Numbered from the stretch's first letter, positions 17,608-27,231 are shown. The stretch is DNA of 64,000 bases from Ignavigranum ruoffiae (GCF_900110675.1 NZ_FOEN01000005.1:104604-168603); one strand, 5' to 3'. The notes: a model not told the origin generated them from the letters alone. Program-made: numbers and translations.

Positions 17608-18044
17608 ATTTTTACCTCTTCCGCTTTATTTTTTAAGGCGCTAATCACTTTCTGAAATTCTTCGGCTTCCTCACTGGTAAATGTTTCTTCTTCACATAGG
17701 TCTGTTGTCATATTCTTAGCTTTATTTACTGGTCCAGCAATCAAGGTTAAACCAGCCACTAAGCATTCTACCACATAAACAGTCTGCTTTTCTTTATTCT
17801 CATATTTACGACTTTGCATTCTTCCTGACAGGGCAATTTGATCTCCTTTGTCACAGTATTTGACCAGAATTTCGGCCAAACGATTCCAAACAACAAAAGG
17901 GATAAAATCGGTAACCTCTTCCCCGTGCTGATTGCGCAGAGGACGATGGACGGCGATACAATTGTTAACAACACAGAGATTTTCTGCAAGTTCTTTCAAT
18001 TCTGGTTGACGGACCAAACGGCCGACAAAAACGACTTGATTCAA
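17604..18044 (-). CDS. Single-stranded DNA-binding protein paralogue
   Basis: An OB-fold SSB of 146 residues. The start is placed at a TTG at 18044, after AGGAG, because it gives the family N-terminus (M)NQVVFVGRL; the ATG at 18122 would add 26 residues that overlap whiA. The fold is seen in VVNNCIAVHRP, DFIPFVVWNRLAE and GDQIALSGRMQSRKYEN. The acidic C-terminal tip (DDDIPF type) that main SSBs use to recruit partners is missing; the protein ends KNKAEEVKI. So it is likely an accessory SSB, as in SsbB/YwpH of competent bacteria. It overlaps the peptide gene by four bases. Confidence 0.85.
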   Translation of the reverse strand: MNQVVFVGRLVRQPELKELAENLCVVNNCIAVHRPLRNQHGEEVTDFIPFVVWNRLAEILVKYCDKGDQIALSGRMQSRKYENKEKQTVYVVECLVAGLTLIAGPVNKAKNMTTDLCEEETFTSEEAEEFQKVISALKNKAEEVKI

Positions 18045-18105
18045 TAAAAAAATCACTCCTTTGTCTTGTTCTATAAAGTAGATACAAGATCTGGAGTGAA
18101 ATACC

Positions 18106-19029
18106 TTAAATTTCTTCGGCAATTTTGATAATTTTTCGCAAGCGATGATTCACGCCAGATTTAGAGATCGGGCCGCCTGGCACCCGCTCCCCTAATTCCT
18201 TTAAGCTCATATCCGGATTAGCTAAGCGAAATTCAGCCATCACTTGTAATTTATCTGGTAAACTATCCAATCCATAATGCTGTTCGATTAGACGAATGGC
18301 TTCTAATTGCTTTTGTGAAGCATCAATCGTCTTGTTCATATTTGCATTTTCCATGTTGACTAAACGATTGACTGAGTTGCGCATATCACGGACGATGCGG
18401 ATATCTTCGAATTTGAGCACAGCACTCGACGCACCGATAATCGCTAAAAAATCAGAAATCTTCTCGGCTTCCTTGAGATAGGTAATATGCCCATTGCGCC
18501 GGTCAATGGTTTTAGCATTTAGATTAAATTGATTCATTAAAGCACAAATATCCAAATTATGGCTATCATAATTGGAATAAATTTCCAGGTGATAGTTGTT
18601 AGATTCAGGGTTATTCACCGATCCTCCTGCTAGGAAAGCGCCGCGTAAATATGAACGCATTTTCTGTTCGTCCTCTTTGATACTGAGGGGAATCGCTGTG
18701 GAAATTCTTAAACCATCAAAAATTTCTAAGTCTTTCAATAAGTTATCCACATTCTGACGACAACGCACAATATACACATTATTCTTCTTCAATTTCATCT
18801 TACGGCGGACAATCAGTTCCGATTCTACCTGATAATTATCCTTTAATAAGGAGAAGATTCTGCGAGCGATCGCCGCATTCTCGCTCTGAACGTTTAGAAT
18901 AAATCGTTGCTGGTGCAAGCTTACTGCCCCGTTCATGCGTATTAATGCCATCAGTTCTGCCTTGGCATGTTCTGGATGCACCTCTAACAAAGTACATTCT
19001 TTCTTAACTTCTGCCGCAAAGGTCATCAT
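18106..19029 (-). CDS. whiA: WhiA, DNA-binding cell-division regulator
   Basis: A 307-residue protein of the DUF199/WhiA family. It has two LAGLIDADG-like parts ([21 protein letters not shown]) and a C-terminal HTH (ADPSLKEL-type: [22 protein letters not shown]). WhiA is linked to division and chromosome segregation in Firmicutes and to sporulation in actinomycetes. It ends the conserved rapZ-yvcK-whiA cluster, with short gaps to yvcK. Translation may start at either of two adjacent ATG codons. Confidence 0.95.
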   Translation of the reverse strand: MMTFAAEVKKECTLLEVHPEHAKAELMALIRMNGAVSLHQQRFILNVQSENAAIARRIFSLLKDNYQVESELIVRRKMKLKKNNVYIVRCRQNVDNLLKDLEIFDGLRISTAIPLSIKEDEQKMRSYLRGAFLAGGSVNNPESNNYHLEIYSNYDSHNLDICALMNQFNLNAKTIDRRNGHITYLKEAEKISDFLAIIGASSAVLKFEDIRIVRDMRNSVNRLVNMENANMNKTIDASQKQLEAIRLIEQHYGLDSLPDKLQVMAEFRLANPDMSLKELGERVPGGPISKSGVNHRLRKIIKIAEEI

Positions 19030-19052
19030 AAGCTCACCCTTCTACGCCAACC

Positions 19053-20063
19053 TTATTGGTGTTTTTTGTTTTTGCCGACGAGTTTTATCCGATCTAAGAG
19101 ATGATCCAACTCATGGACCACTTCTTCAGTATCATGATAGGCCCCGCCATCTTTCATATTTAAGAAATCACTGGAAATAATATGACAACCTTGGTCCTGC
19201 AAGCCTTTAAAATCATGGCGAACTTGTAAGAGATATTCCTGGTTCGGTTGGTGAAGAATGTAATCTTCGGGAACTGGACTGAGGTTGACCAAAACCGTAT
19301 CGATAAAGTGATCATTTAAATGCTGATGTAAGACCTCGACATGATTCGCATCGGTGAAATTCTCCGTTTCACCTAACTGGGTCATAATATTACAAATATA
19401 AACCACTTGAGCTTTCGTTTGGCAAATTGCCTGACCAATTTCATCAATCATTAAATTTGGCAAAATTGATGTATACAAGCTACCAGGCCCCAAGACAATC
19501 ATATCTGCTTCTAAGATAGCATCAACGACTTGAGGTGAAGCTTTAATCGCCGGATCACCATCGACCGTAGTTACCATCACTTGTTGAATTTTCTTACGAT
19601 GGCCAGCAATCTTCGATTCACCGATGGCAATCGTCCCATCTTCAAAGAGCGCATTCAAAACTAAGGGTTCCTCCGCCGCTGGCAGAATCTGCCCTTTAAT
19701 TTCCATCCATTTGGCCAGTGTTTGAATCGCCTCATTCAATGAGCCTTTCATTTCTTTGAGAGCCGCAATAATTAAATTACCAATAGCATGGCCCGCTAAG
19801 AAGGCATCTTCACTGTCAAAGCGATATTGAAATAAGTCTAATAAATCCTGATCCCATTGGGACAAGGCCGTCATACAATTACGAATATCTCCGGGAGGCA
19901 CCACATTAATATAATTCCGCAATGTCCCACTTGATCCACCATCATCGGCTACGGTGACAATGGCAGAAATATCAGCATTCAAATGCTTCAATCCTTTAAG
20001 AATCACTGGTAAGCCGGTGCCGCCTCCAATGACTGTGATTTTATATTTATGATTTTGTGTCAT
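19053..20063 (-). CDS. yvcK: YvcK/CofD-like UDP-sugar-binding protein
   Basis: A 336-residue protein starting at MTQNHKYKI; the ATG at 20063 lies just after the rapZ stop. It has the glycine-rich TVIGGGTGLPVILKGL, then VTVADDGGSSG, PPGDIRNC and LGPGSLYTS, all typical of YvcK. YvcK binds UDP-GlcNAc in Bacillus and supports cell-wall synthesis on gluconeogenic carbon sources. It sits between rapZ and whiA as in most Firmicutes. Confidence 0.95.
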   Translation of the reverse strand: MTQNHKYKITVIGGGTGLPVILKGLKHLNADISAIVTVADDGGSSGTLRNYINVVPPGDIRNCMTALSQWDQDLLDLFQYRFDSEDAFLAGHAIGNLIIAALKEMKGSLNEAIQTLAKWMEIKGQILPAAEEPLVLNALFEDGTIAIGESKIAGHRKKIQQVMVTTVDGDPAIKASPQVVDAILEADMIVLGPGSLYTSILPNLMIDEIGQAICQTKAQVVYICNIMTQLGETENFTDANHVEVLHQHLNDHFIDTVLVNLSPVPEDYILHQPNQEYLLQVRHDFKGLQDQGCHIISSDFLNMKDGGAYHDTEEVVHELDHLLDRIKLVGKNKKHQ

Positions 20064-20067
20064 AAGA

Positions 20068-20940
20068 TTAGCTCTTTCTTTTCTTAATATCACGATGAAT
20101 TACTTTAACGTGATATTGATCATTTAACAAATGCTTGGCTGTGCGTTCTGCAATCGCTACGGAACGATGCTGACCACCGGTACAGCCAATCGCAATCGTT
20201 ACATTGGCCTTGCCCTCGCGCTTATAGCCGGGCAAGCAGTATTCAATCAAATCAATAAATTTATAATAAAAGGTTTGCGTTTCAGGTTGAATCATCACAT
20301 AATCATAAACTTCATGGTCTTGTCCGGTCTTATCTCTCAATTCATCAATATAATGGGGATTCGGTAAAAAGCGCACATCCATCACGATGTCCGCATCAAT
20401 CGGCAGACCATATTTAAAACCAAAAGAAACGATATCCACATGAAAGGGTTCAAAACCTTCACTAGCGAAAGATTCCATAATAATGGCTCTGAGTTGGCGA
20501 GGGCTCGTTTCTGAGGTGTCTACAATCATCTGGGCACGACTACGAATATCCTTGAGGATTTCGCGTTCCTTGGTAATCCCTTCCAGAATTCGGCCATCCA
20601 CAGCCAAAGGATGGTGACGACGAGATTCTTTGTAACGCGCAACGAGTGCTTGATCGCTCGCTTCAAGAAACAAAATCCGCGTCGTAATCGCCTGAGTATT
20701 GTCCATCTTCTTAATCACATTGTCAATCTCATTAAAAAACTCACGTGTCCGCAAATCAATGACCAGAGCAATCTTGGTAATCTTGCCTGATTCTTTCATT
20801 AATTCCCAAAAGGTCGGCAGTAAGCTCGGTGGCATATTATCAATACAATAATAACCTAGGTCTTCAAAACTTTGAACAGCCACTGTCTTACCTGCTCCAC
20901 TCATGCCGGTAATAATAACCAATTCTAAGGTATCTGTCAT
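20068..20940 (-). CDS. rapZ: RapZ/YvcJ nucleotide-binding adaptor
   Basis: A 290-residue P-loop protein. It has Walker A GMSGAGKT (residues 12-19), a Walker B-like region, and the conserved C-terminal GCTGGQHRSV. In Enterobacteria RapZ guides GlmZ decay; in Bacillus YvcJ affects competence. Its role here is known only by family. AAAGGAG lies in front of the ATG. It starts the rapZ-yvcK-whiA block, 57 bases after pgcA. Confidence 0.95.
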   Translation of the reverse strand: MTDTLELVIITGMSGAGKTVAVQSFEDLGYYCIDNMPPSLLPTFWELMKESGKITKIALVIDLRTREFFNEIDNVIKKMDNTQAITTRILFLEASDQALVARYKESRRHHPLAVDGRILEGITKEREILKDIRSRAQMIVDTSETSPRQLRAIIMESFASEGFEPFHVDIVSFGFKYGLPIDADIVMDVRFLPNPHYIDELRDKTGQDHEVYDYVMIQPETQTFYYKFIDLIEYCLPGYKREGKANVTIAIGCTGGQHRSVAIAERTAKHLLNDQYHVKVIHRDIKKRKS

Positions 20941-20997
20941 GATTAGCCTCTCCTTTAATGAATGTATTATATCATAGTTGTCTAAAGGCGATAAGAA

Positions 20998-22728
20998 TTA
21001 CTCCAAAGCGGGTTGAATGAGTTGACGAGCGACCTCTGCTAAACGCTTTAATTTATTGAGACTCGCAGTTTGATCATCAGCGACGGCTCCCAGATAAATC
21101 TTCATCTTCGGCTCGGTGCCACTCGGTCGAAAAGCTAACCATGACCCATCTTCCAATAAGTATTTAAGTACATTGGCTTTAGGTAAACTCAAAGAAGTGG
21201 CCCGTCCTTGTGCATCGATAGCTACCCCTTGTAAATAATCATATCGCGTCTCTACTTGCAAATTGGCAAATTTGTGCTGGCTTTGATCTCTTAAAGCTTG
21301 CATAAACTTCTCCATCTTTGCTTGGCCCTTCAATCCTGGAAAGGCAACTGAGATAGTTTTTTCATAGTAATAGCCATAGGATTGATAAATCTCTTCCAGA
21401 ACTTGCAGTAAATTTCTATCTTGTTCCTTATAATAAGCGGCCATTTCACCAATAAAGAGTAGGGCTTGCAAGGCATCTTTGTCGCGAGTAAATGCTCGCA
21501 GTAAATAGCCATAACTTTCTTCAAAACCAAAAATAAAATTAGCCGAGTGTTGACGCTCAAATAAATCAATCTTGTCAGCAATATATTTAAAACCGGTTAA
21601 GACATTTTGAACCTGAATCCCGTAAGCCTGACCTAAACGATCAGCAAGGTGGGTCGAAACAATCGACTTAACCACAACACTATTGCTGGTAAGTTGACCT
21701 TGGCTAGCTTTCTGTTCCAATAGATAATAGAGCATTAAACTCGCAATTTGATTACCAGTCAGAAAGTGAAATTCTCCCTCATGATCGGCAACCATCAGGC
21801 CAAGCCGGTCGGCATCTGGATCCGTCGCTAACAAAATATCAGCGCCATTATCACGACCTAATTGTTCCGCTAAAGTAAAAGCGGCAGGATCTTCCGGATT
21901 CGGTAAGCTAACTGTGGGAAAATCACCATCTGGCTGAGTCTGTTCTTCCACGAATTTAACTTGAGAAAAGCCAGCCTGAACCAAAGCCTTCTTAGCTAAA
22001 TAAGCTCCCGTTCCATGTAAAGGGGTATAGACCAGCTTAAGCTGATCTCCCATCCGTTGTAGCAGATTCTGATCTAAATTAACCGACCTAAGCTGATCTA
22101 AATAGGCTTGATCGACTTGGTCGCCGATGATTTCTAAGAGACCTGATGCTATCAACTGATTACGGTCTGCGAGGGAAATCGTTAAGGGATTGTCAATGTT
22201 TTGAATAAAGGCCAAAACATCGGCCATGGCTTCTGGAGGCATCTGTCCGCCAAGATGATTATATAATTTATAGCCATTATATTCTGCTGGATTATGACTG
22301 GCCGTTATCATAATTCCAGCAAAAGTTTCTAGATACCTAACGGCAAAGGATAAGACAGGGGTTGGCCTTAAGCTTTCATATATATAGGTTTTTATCCCAT
22401 GATTTCCCAAAACTAAGGCAGCGTGTAGGGCAAAATCTTGAGACTGGTGTCTCGAATCATAAGCAATGACCACCCCTTTTTGTTTAGCTTCTGAGCCCCT
22501 GGCTACAATATATTGAGCTAAACCTTCACTCGCTTGACCTACCGTATAAATATTCATCCGGTTAATTCCGGGTCCCATCACGCCGCGCATGCCAGCAGTC
22601 CCAAATTCTAATGGCTGAGAAAAGGCCTCTTCTCGTTCTACTAAATCCATTTGACTTAAATCTTGTTTCATCTGCGCATCGAGATTGGGAAACTCTGACC
22701 ATAACTGAAATGTCTCTTGCCAAGCCAT
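20998..22728 (-). CDS. pgcA: Alpha-phosphoglucomutase (phosphohexomutase family)
   Basis: A 576-residue enzyme interconverting glucose 6-phosphate and glucose 1-phosphate, which feeds UDP-glucose and wall glycopolymers. The catalytic phosphoserine loop is TASHNPAEYNGYK, the metal-binding loop is DPDADR, the sugar loop is GFEESYGYL and the phosphate loop is RPSGTEPK. Length and motifs fit the PgcA/Pgm2-type mutases of Firmicutes. It lies 16 bases downstream of trxB in the long minus-strand operon. Confidence 0.94.
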   Translation of the reverse strand: MAWQETFQLWSEFPNLDAQMKQDLSQMDLVEREEAFSQPLEFGTAGMRGVMGPGINRMNIYTVGQASEGLAQYIVARGSEAKQKGVVIAYDSRHQSQDFALHAALVLGNHGIKTYIYESLRPTPVLSFAVRYLETFAGIMITASHNPAEYNGYKLYNHLGGQMPPEAMADVLAFIQNIDNPLTISLADRNQLIASGLLEIIGDQVDQAYLDQLRSVNLDQNLLQRMGDQLKLVYTPLHGTGAYLAKKALVQAGFSQVKFVEEQTQPDGDFPTVSLPNPEDPAAFTLAEQLGRDNGADILLATDPDADRLGLMVADHEGEFHFLTGNQIASLMLYYLLEQKASQGQLTSNSVVVKSIVSTHLADRLGQAYGIQVQNVLTGFKYIADKIDLFERQHSANFIFGFEESYGYLLRAFTRDKDALQALLFIGEMAAYYKEQDRNLLQVLEEIYQSYGYYYEKTISVAFPGLKGQAKMEKFMQALRDQSQHKFANLQVETRYDYLQGVAIDAQGRATSLSLPKANVLKYLLEDGSWLAFRPSGTEPKMKIYLGAVADDQTASLNKLKRLAEVARQLIQPALE

Positions 22729-22744
22729 CCTAATATCTTCCCTT

Positions 22745-23695
22745 CTACAATTCTTCTTGATAGGCTAATGTTTGAATATAATCATAGGCCTTTTGGCCAG
22801 CAATACTTCCATCGCCAACCGCTGTTGCTACCTGACGTAGGTTTTTGGCCCGCACATCACCTATGGCATAAATGCCGTCTTGGGCTGTTTGCATCTGATC
22901 ATCGGTAATAATCCAGCCTTGTTCATCGGTAATGCCTAAGTCTGTGAATAGTTCGCTATTAGGAACCAGTCCGACATAGACAAAAACACCATCAAAGGCT
23001 AGGGTAGAGGCTTCATCGGTCTTAACATTGCGAAGTTTAATGCTTTCCACTTGATCTTGACCTTGGATTTCATCGACCACACTGTCCCAAATAAATTTCA
23101 TTTTAGGATTGGCAAAAGCCCGCTCTTGTAGGATCTTTTGGGCACGCAAGGCATCCCGCCGATGAACTACCGTCACTGAATTAGCAAATTGAGTCAGATA
23201 GGTGCCTTCTTCTACGGCAGAGTCGCCACCACCGATTACCATGACATCCTTATCTTTGAAGAAGAAACCATCACAGACTGCACAATATGAGACGCCGCGA
23301 CCAGCCAACTCTTCCTCACCTGAGACTCCCAGTTTACGATGGGTCGCTCCAGTCGCAATAATTAAGACCGGGGCTTGATATATCTTGTCAGCTAAATAGA
23401 CTAATTTATTACCATCTTTTATTTCAACCTTATCCACTGCACCATAGACCGTTTCGGCCTTGAAAGCTGAGGCAGATTCAAAGAATTTCATTGCCAATTC
23501 AGGTCCCGGAATCTTCCCAAAGCCAGGATAGTTCTCCACGTCAGCTGTATTCATTAATTCACCGCCAGGAACACCCCGTTCAATCATTAGGGTATCTAAG
23601 CTAGCCCGTGAAGCATACAAAGCCGCCGTCATGCCTGCTGGTCCAGCACCGATAATGATGACATCTTTTTTTATCATTGTTTGATTTTCTTCCAT
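22745..23695 (-). CDS. trxB: Thioredoxin reductase
   Basis: TrxB is a 316-residue FAD enzyme that reduces thioredoxin with NADPH. It has the FAD-binding GAGPAGM near residues 16-22, the redox pair Cys138 and Cys141 in YCAVCDG, the NADPH-binding GGGDSAVEE and a C-terminal AIGDVR. GGAGAA precedes the start. It lies between gpsA and pgcA, a common order in Lactobacillales. Confidence 0.96.
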   Translation of the reverse strand: MEENQTMIKKDVIIIGAGPAGMTAALYASRASLDTLMIERGVPGGELMNTADVENYPGFGKIPGPELAMKFFESASAFKAETVYGAVDKVEIKDGNKLVYLADKIYQAPVLIIATGATHRKLGVSGEEELAGRGVSYCAVCDGFFFKDKDVMVIGGGDSAVEEGTYLTQFANSVTVVHRRDALRAQKILQERAFANPKMKFIWDSVVDEIQGQDQVESIKLRNVKTDEASTLAFDGVFVYVGLVPNSELFTDLGITDEQGWIITDDQMQTAQDGIYAIGDVRAKNLRQVATAVGDGSIAGQKAYDYIQTLAYQEEL

Positions 23696-23723
23696 TTATG
23701 TTCTCCTTTATCTTATCCATCGA

Positions 23724-24746
23724 TTAAAAATGATCTAAGCTAGCCTCCTGCTTACCTTCTCGCTCCATTAAGGCGGTTACCGTCTGATCAACATCCGCCC
23801 CTTGGTATATTAAGCTATACAAGCCTGCGGTAATTGGCATATCAATCTTTAATTGATTTGAGAGTTCATAAGCAACCTGGCATGTTGAAAATCCTTCTAC
23901 CACCATATGAACCTCTTGATCAACGGTCTCCCTCTTCTTACCTTGAGCTAATAATACCCCCGCGCGGAAATTCCGTGAATGTTGACTGGTACAAGTAACA
24001 ATTAAGTCGCCCACGCCACTTAAACCGGCAAAGGTCAGTGGATCGGATCCCATGGCCACGCCTAGACGAGTAATTTCAGCTAAACCGCGTGTAATTAAGG
24101 CCGCCCGAGCATTGTCCCCATATTGACGGCCAGCTAATACACCTGATCCAATGGCGATAATATTCTTTAAGGCACCCCCGAGCTCTACTCCTGTTATATC
24201 TTGATTAGAGTAAACTCTAAAATACTTATTCATAAAAGTCTCTTGGACCTTTTGAGCTACTTGAAGTGATTCGCTTGCTGCCGTCACCACGGTAATATCA
24301 TCGCGAGCCACCTCTTCGGCATGAGAAGGCCCTGAAAGTACCGCAATCGGCTGTTCTAGGTATTCACCAAGGACTTGATCTAAGACTTGGCTCATTCTCA
24401 AATAAGTCAAGGGTTCAATTCCTTTACTCGCATGGACAATCAGCGGTTGGATTTGCTTGGTTCGAAGAATGGGCAATAAATCCTGTGCAAATCCACGGAT
24501 AGCTCTGGTCGGTAGAACGATCAATATCATCTCCGCTTGTTCGACCGCCTCCGTTAAGTTAGTAGTCGCCCTTATCTGGGAGTCTAAGATAAGTCCAGGA
24601 AGATAAGCTCGATTCGTATGAGTATGATTAATTTCAGCAACGGTCTCAGGATTTCGTCCCCATAAGACGACTTGCTGCTGACTATCATTTAATACCTTGG
24701 CCAAGGCAGTCCCCCAAGAACCCGTTCCCATTACAGCCACTTTCAT
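23724..24746 (-). CDS. gpsA: Glycerol-3-phosphate dehydrogenase (NAD(P)+)
   Basis: GpsA makes sn-glycerol 3-phosphate from dihydroxyacetone phosphate for phospholipid synthesis. The 340-residue protein has GTGSWGTALA at the N-terminus, the catalytic Lys in VELGGALKNIIAIG and the NxR-type motif SRNFRAG. GGGAGG precedes the start. Its neighbour lgt also belongs to lipid metabolism, and the pair is conserved. Confidence 0.96.
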   Translation of the reverse strand: MKVAVMGTGSWGTALAKVLNDSQQQVVLWGRNPETVAEINHTHTNRAYLPGLILDSQIRATTNLTEAVEQAEMILIVLPTRAIRGFAQDLLPILRTKQIQPLIVHASKGIEPLTYLRMSQVLDQVLGEYLEQPIAVLSGPSHAEEVARDDITVVTAASESLQVAQKVQETFMNKYFRVYSNQDITGVELGGALKNIIAIGSGVLAGRQYGDNARAALITRGLAEITRLGVAMGSDPLTFAGLSGVGDLIVTCTSQHSRNFRAGVLLAQGKKRETVDQEVHMVVEGFSTCQVAYELSNQLKIDMPITAGLYSLIYQGADVDQTVTALMEREGKQEASLDHF

Positions 24747-24765
24747 TATTAGCGCCTCCCGTCAA

Positions 24766-25578
24766 TCATAATCGTAAATTTTCTGTGTAATAGCTTTGTC
24801 CGTTTTTTCGGCGATATAGGCCGATAACTACGCCAAGGATACATAGGAGAATCGACAGTGCTTGTGAGACTCGAACCGGCCCCCAATATAAACTATCCGT
24901 TCGCATGCCTTCAATCAGCGCCCGCCCTAGACCATACCAAACTAAATAAAAGAGGGCCGCTTCTCCTCGTAGCAGAAGCCGGTCACGGTGACGAATACTT
25001 ATAATCATCATAAAACCAATTAAATTCCAGACCGACTCATAAAGAAACGTGGGATGATGATAGATGCCTGCCACATTCATCTGCTCGATTAACCAGTCAG
25101 GTAAGTACAGACGGCTAAGAAATTCGCGCGAAACAGGGCCACCATAGGCTTCCTGATTGACAAAGTTTCCCCAACGACCAATCGCTTGCGCCAGCATCAA
25201 AGCTGGCGCGGCTGCATCAAAGACATCAATCAACTGGAGTTGACGGCGTCGACACAGATAAATTAAAGCCAAAGATCCAGCAATGACACCTCCATAAATC
25301 GCCATGCCGCCACCACGAATGTTAAATATTTGTAATAAATTCTGGCCATAATAATCCCATCTAAATATGACATAATACACCCTAGCCCCTAGAAAGCCAA
25401 TCATTATGCCCCAAAAGACAAGATCTAGGATGTCATCTTCTTTCATTCCCATCTTGAAGGCTTCGCGCTTAAATATACGATATGCTAACCAAGCACCCAA
25501 ACCAATAATCAAGGCGTACCACTGAATTGAGAAATCACCAATTTGAATCGCCGTAGGATTCATCACTAAACTATTCAT
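24766..25578 (-). CDS. lgt: Prolipoprotein diacylglyceryl transferase
   Basis: Lgt moves diacylglycerol from phosphatidylglycerol to the lipobox cysteine of prolipoproteins. It is a 270-residue polytopic membrane protein with the signature GRWGNFVNQEAYGG and the conserved GGGMAIYGG. Its start overlaps the hprK stop (ATGA), so the two are coupled. Its presence shows that lipoproteins are made, which makes the lack of a lipobox in PstS, AdcA and the DUF6612 protein notable. Confidence 0.96.
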   Translation of the reverse strand: MNSLVMNPTAIQIGDFSIQWYALIIGLGAWLAYRIFKREAFKMGMKEDDILDLVFWGIMIGFLGARVYYVIFRWDYYGQNLLQIFNIRGGGMAIYGGVIAGSLALIYLCRRRQLQLIDVFDAAAPALMLAQAIGRWGNFVNQEAYGGPVSREFLSRLYLPDWLIEQMNVAGIYHHPTFLYESVWNLIGFMMIISIRHRDRLLLRGEAALFYLVWYGLGRALIEGMRTDSLYWGPVRVSQALSILLCILGVVIGLYRRKNGQSYYTENLRL

Positions 25579-26519
25579 GGTCGCATCTCCCGATTCTGTT
25601 CAATTAGTAAAGACAACCGTTCGTCGAACATTTGTCGCGCATCATGACCTAATTGACTCGCACGGAAATTCATGGCTGCCGACTCGATAATGACTGCTAA
25701 ATTTCGACCGCTTTTTACTGGGATTCTAATTTTGGGAATATGTACATCTAGAATCGATTCTTGCAAGTGGGCATAGCCTAAACGCTCATATTCATGCTTA
25801 CCGTCGTCATGGGTCAATTCAATAATCAATTCAAGTTGCTTATTGCGCTTAATAGCAGAAACACCAAAGAGGGTCATCACATCGATAATCCCCAATCCAC
25901 GAATCTCTAATAAATTTTCTAGAATCTCAGGGGCTTCACCGATTAAAGTCAACTCATCCAACTTATATAAATCGACCCGGTCATCCGCAATCAACCGGTG
26001 CCCTCGTTGGATAAGCTCTAGCCCTGTTTCAGATTTCCCAACTCCGGAATCACCGACGAGCATGACACCCATCCCATAGACTTCAACAAAGACTCCATGG
26101 TGGGAGACGCGCTCGGCGAGTTGACCTCCTAAATAATTGGTCAGCGTAGCGACCACTCGACTGGTCTGAGACTTAGACGAAATAATCGGCACTCCCCGTT
26201 CCATGGCAACGGGCATTAAGGCCCGTGGCACCGGCATATCTCGGGCAATGATAATTGCGGGCGTCTCCGGGGTACAAATTAAATCACAGATTGCTTCACG
26301 CTCATGACTGGCTCTTGAATTAATAAAGGACATTTCCGTCCGGCCTAAAAGCTGAATCCGTTGATGAGGATAATAAGGTTTATAACCGGTCAGAATTAAG
26401 CCCGGTCGTGACACCTCACTCGAGCTCACTTTTCGATCTTTGAATTTTTCACCATAGACTATTTTGAAGTCTAAAGCTTCGACAATATCAGCAATAGTGA
26501 CAAAACGTTGGTCGCTCAT
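25575..26519 (-). CDS. hprK: HPr kinase/phosphorylase
   Basis: HprK phosphorylates Ser46 of HPr in response to glycolytic state and also removes the phosphate; HPr-Ser-P is the CcpA co-repressor. The start is the ATG at 26519, six bases after AAGGAGG; a TTG at 26525 would touch the Shine-Dalgarno. The protein has 314 residues. It shows the P-loop GDSGVGKS, the HprK signature IRGLGIIDV and the C-terminal IPVKSGRN. It links to the cre site in front of mtlA. Confidence 0.96.
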   Translation of the reverse strand: MSDQRFVTIADIVEALDFKIVYGEKFKDRKVSSSEVSRPGLILTGYKPYYPHQRIQLLGRTEMSFINSRASHEREAICDLICTPETPAIIIARDMPVPRALMPVAMERGVPIISSKSQTSRVVATLTNYLGGQLAERVSHHGVFVEVYGMGVMLVGDSGVGKSETGLELIQRGHRLIADDRVDLYKLDELTLIGEAPEILENLLEIRGLGIIDVMTLFGVSAIKRNKQLELIIELTHDDGKHEYERLGYAHLQESILDVHIPKIRIPVKSGRNLAVIIESAAMNFRASQLGHDARQMFDERLSLLIEQNREMRP

Positions 26520-26641
26520 GGTCAACCTCCTTAGCGAGAATTATTTACACTATGATGTTACCACAATATAAAAGCCATAACCATTTATAAAAAAATTAGC
26601 AGTTCAGATTCCGTTTATAAAACTATTCACTCCAAACAAAA

Positions 26642-26671
26642 ACGACGTCAATAGATACCTACCAACGTCGT
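26642..26671 (-). terminator. Terminator of the liaX-PspC operon
   Basis: ACGACGT and ACGTCGT pair over a 16-base loop. On the minus strand the stem is followed by TTTTTG. It lies between the second PspC gene and hprK, so hprK must have its own promoter in 26520-26640. Confidence 0.75.
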
Positions 26672-26735
26672 ATATATCATTTTTATGCTAAATAGTTAAC
26701 ACGCTCTGTACTATTGTATATAACTTAGCGACGAT

Positions 26736-27044
26736 TTAAAAGTCGCTCCAGTCATCCTCTTGAGTCTTTGGCGTCACATCTTTGCGCTCTTCTCTTTGGT
26801 TGGTTGTATTAAAACCTTTGAACAAGGAATCAAAATGATTGGCTCGTCCTCCCTTGACTTGATAATCATAAGGCAAGAGCACACCAAGCATAATGTATAA
26901 CCAAAAACCAAAAGAATAAGAGAACAATAATAATAAAGCGATAATGCGGACAATGGTCGGATCAATATTAAAATATTCTGCTAACCCTGAACATACTCCC
27001 ATGATCATTTTATTAGTAGATGATTTATAAAGTCTTTTCTTCAT
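26736..27044 (-). CDS. PspC-domain membrane protein (LiaY-like)
   Basis: A 102-residue protein with a PspC domain at the N-terminus (MIMGVCSGLAEYFNIDPTIVR), a hydrophobic segment at about 34-58 and a charged cytoplasmic tail ending DDWSDF. In enterococci a similar PspC protein, LiaY, follows liaX in a LiaFSR-controlled operon that protects the envelope from antimicrobial peptides. It is the last gene of the three-gene unit. The name LiaY is inferred from context. Confidence 0.85.
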   Translation of the reverse strand: MKKRLYKSSTNKMIMGVCSGLAEYFNIDPTIVRIIALLLLFSYSFGFWLYIMLGVLLPYDYQVKGGRANHFDSLFKGFNTTNQREERKDVTPKTQEDDWSDF

Positions 27045-27053
27045 AATAGCCTC

Positions 27054-27227
27054 CTAATTCTTCATAAGCAGTGCAATTAATGGGTAAGTCAGTAGCCCAG
27101 CACCGGTAAAAGCTAAAATAATCGCAATCATTCGAATCAAGGTAGAATCAACCCCAAAATATTCAGCAAGTCCTCCACAAACACCTAATAGTATACGATC
27201 ATCTTGCGACAATTGAACGGTCTTCAT
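27054..27227 (-). CDS. Short PspC-domain protein
   Basis: A 57-residue protein that is little more than a PspC domain (LLGVCGGLAEYFGVDSTLIR plus one membrane segment). The ATG at 27227 follows a GAGG and is preferred to the one at 27245, which lies inside liaX without a ribosome binding site. It starts four bases after the liaX stop. Its PspC core is a close match to that of the next gene, so the pair looks like a tandem duplication that diverged in the tail. Confidence 0.85.
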   Translation of the reverse strand: MKTVQLSQDDRILLGVCGGLAEYFGVDSTLIRMIAIILAFTGAGLLTYPLIALLMKN

Positions 27228-27231
27228 GGTT

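Noticed and set aside
18045..18122. 26-residue N-terminal extension of the SSB paralogue
   Set aside because: It overlaps the end of whiA, has no SSB homology, and the TTG at 18044 has AGGAG and gives the family N-terminus.
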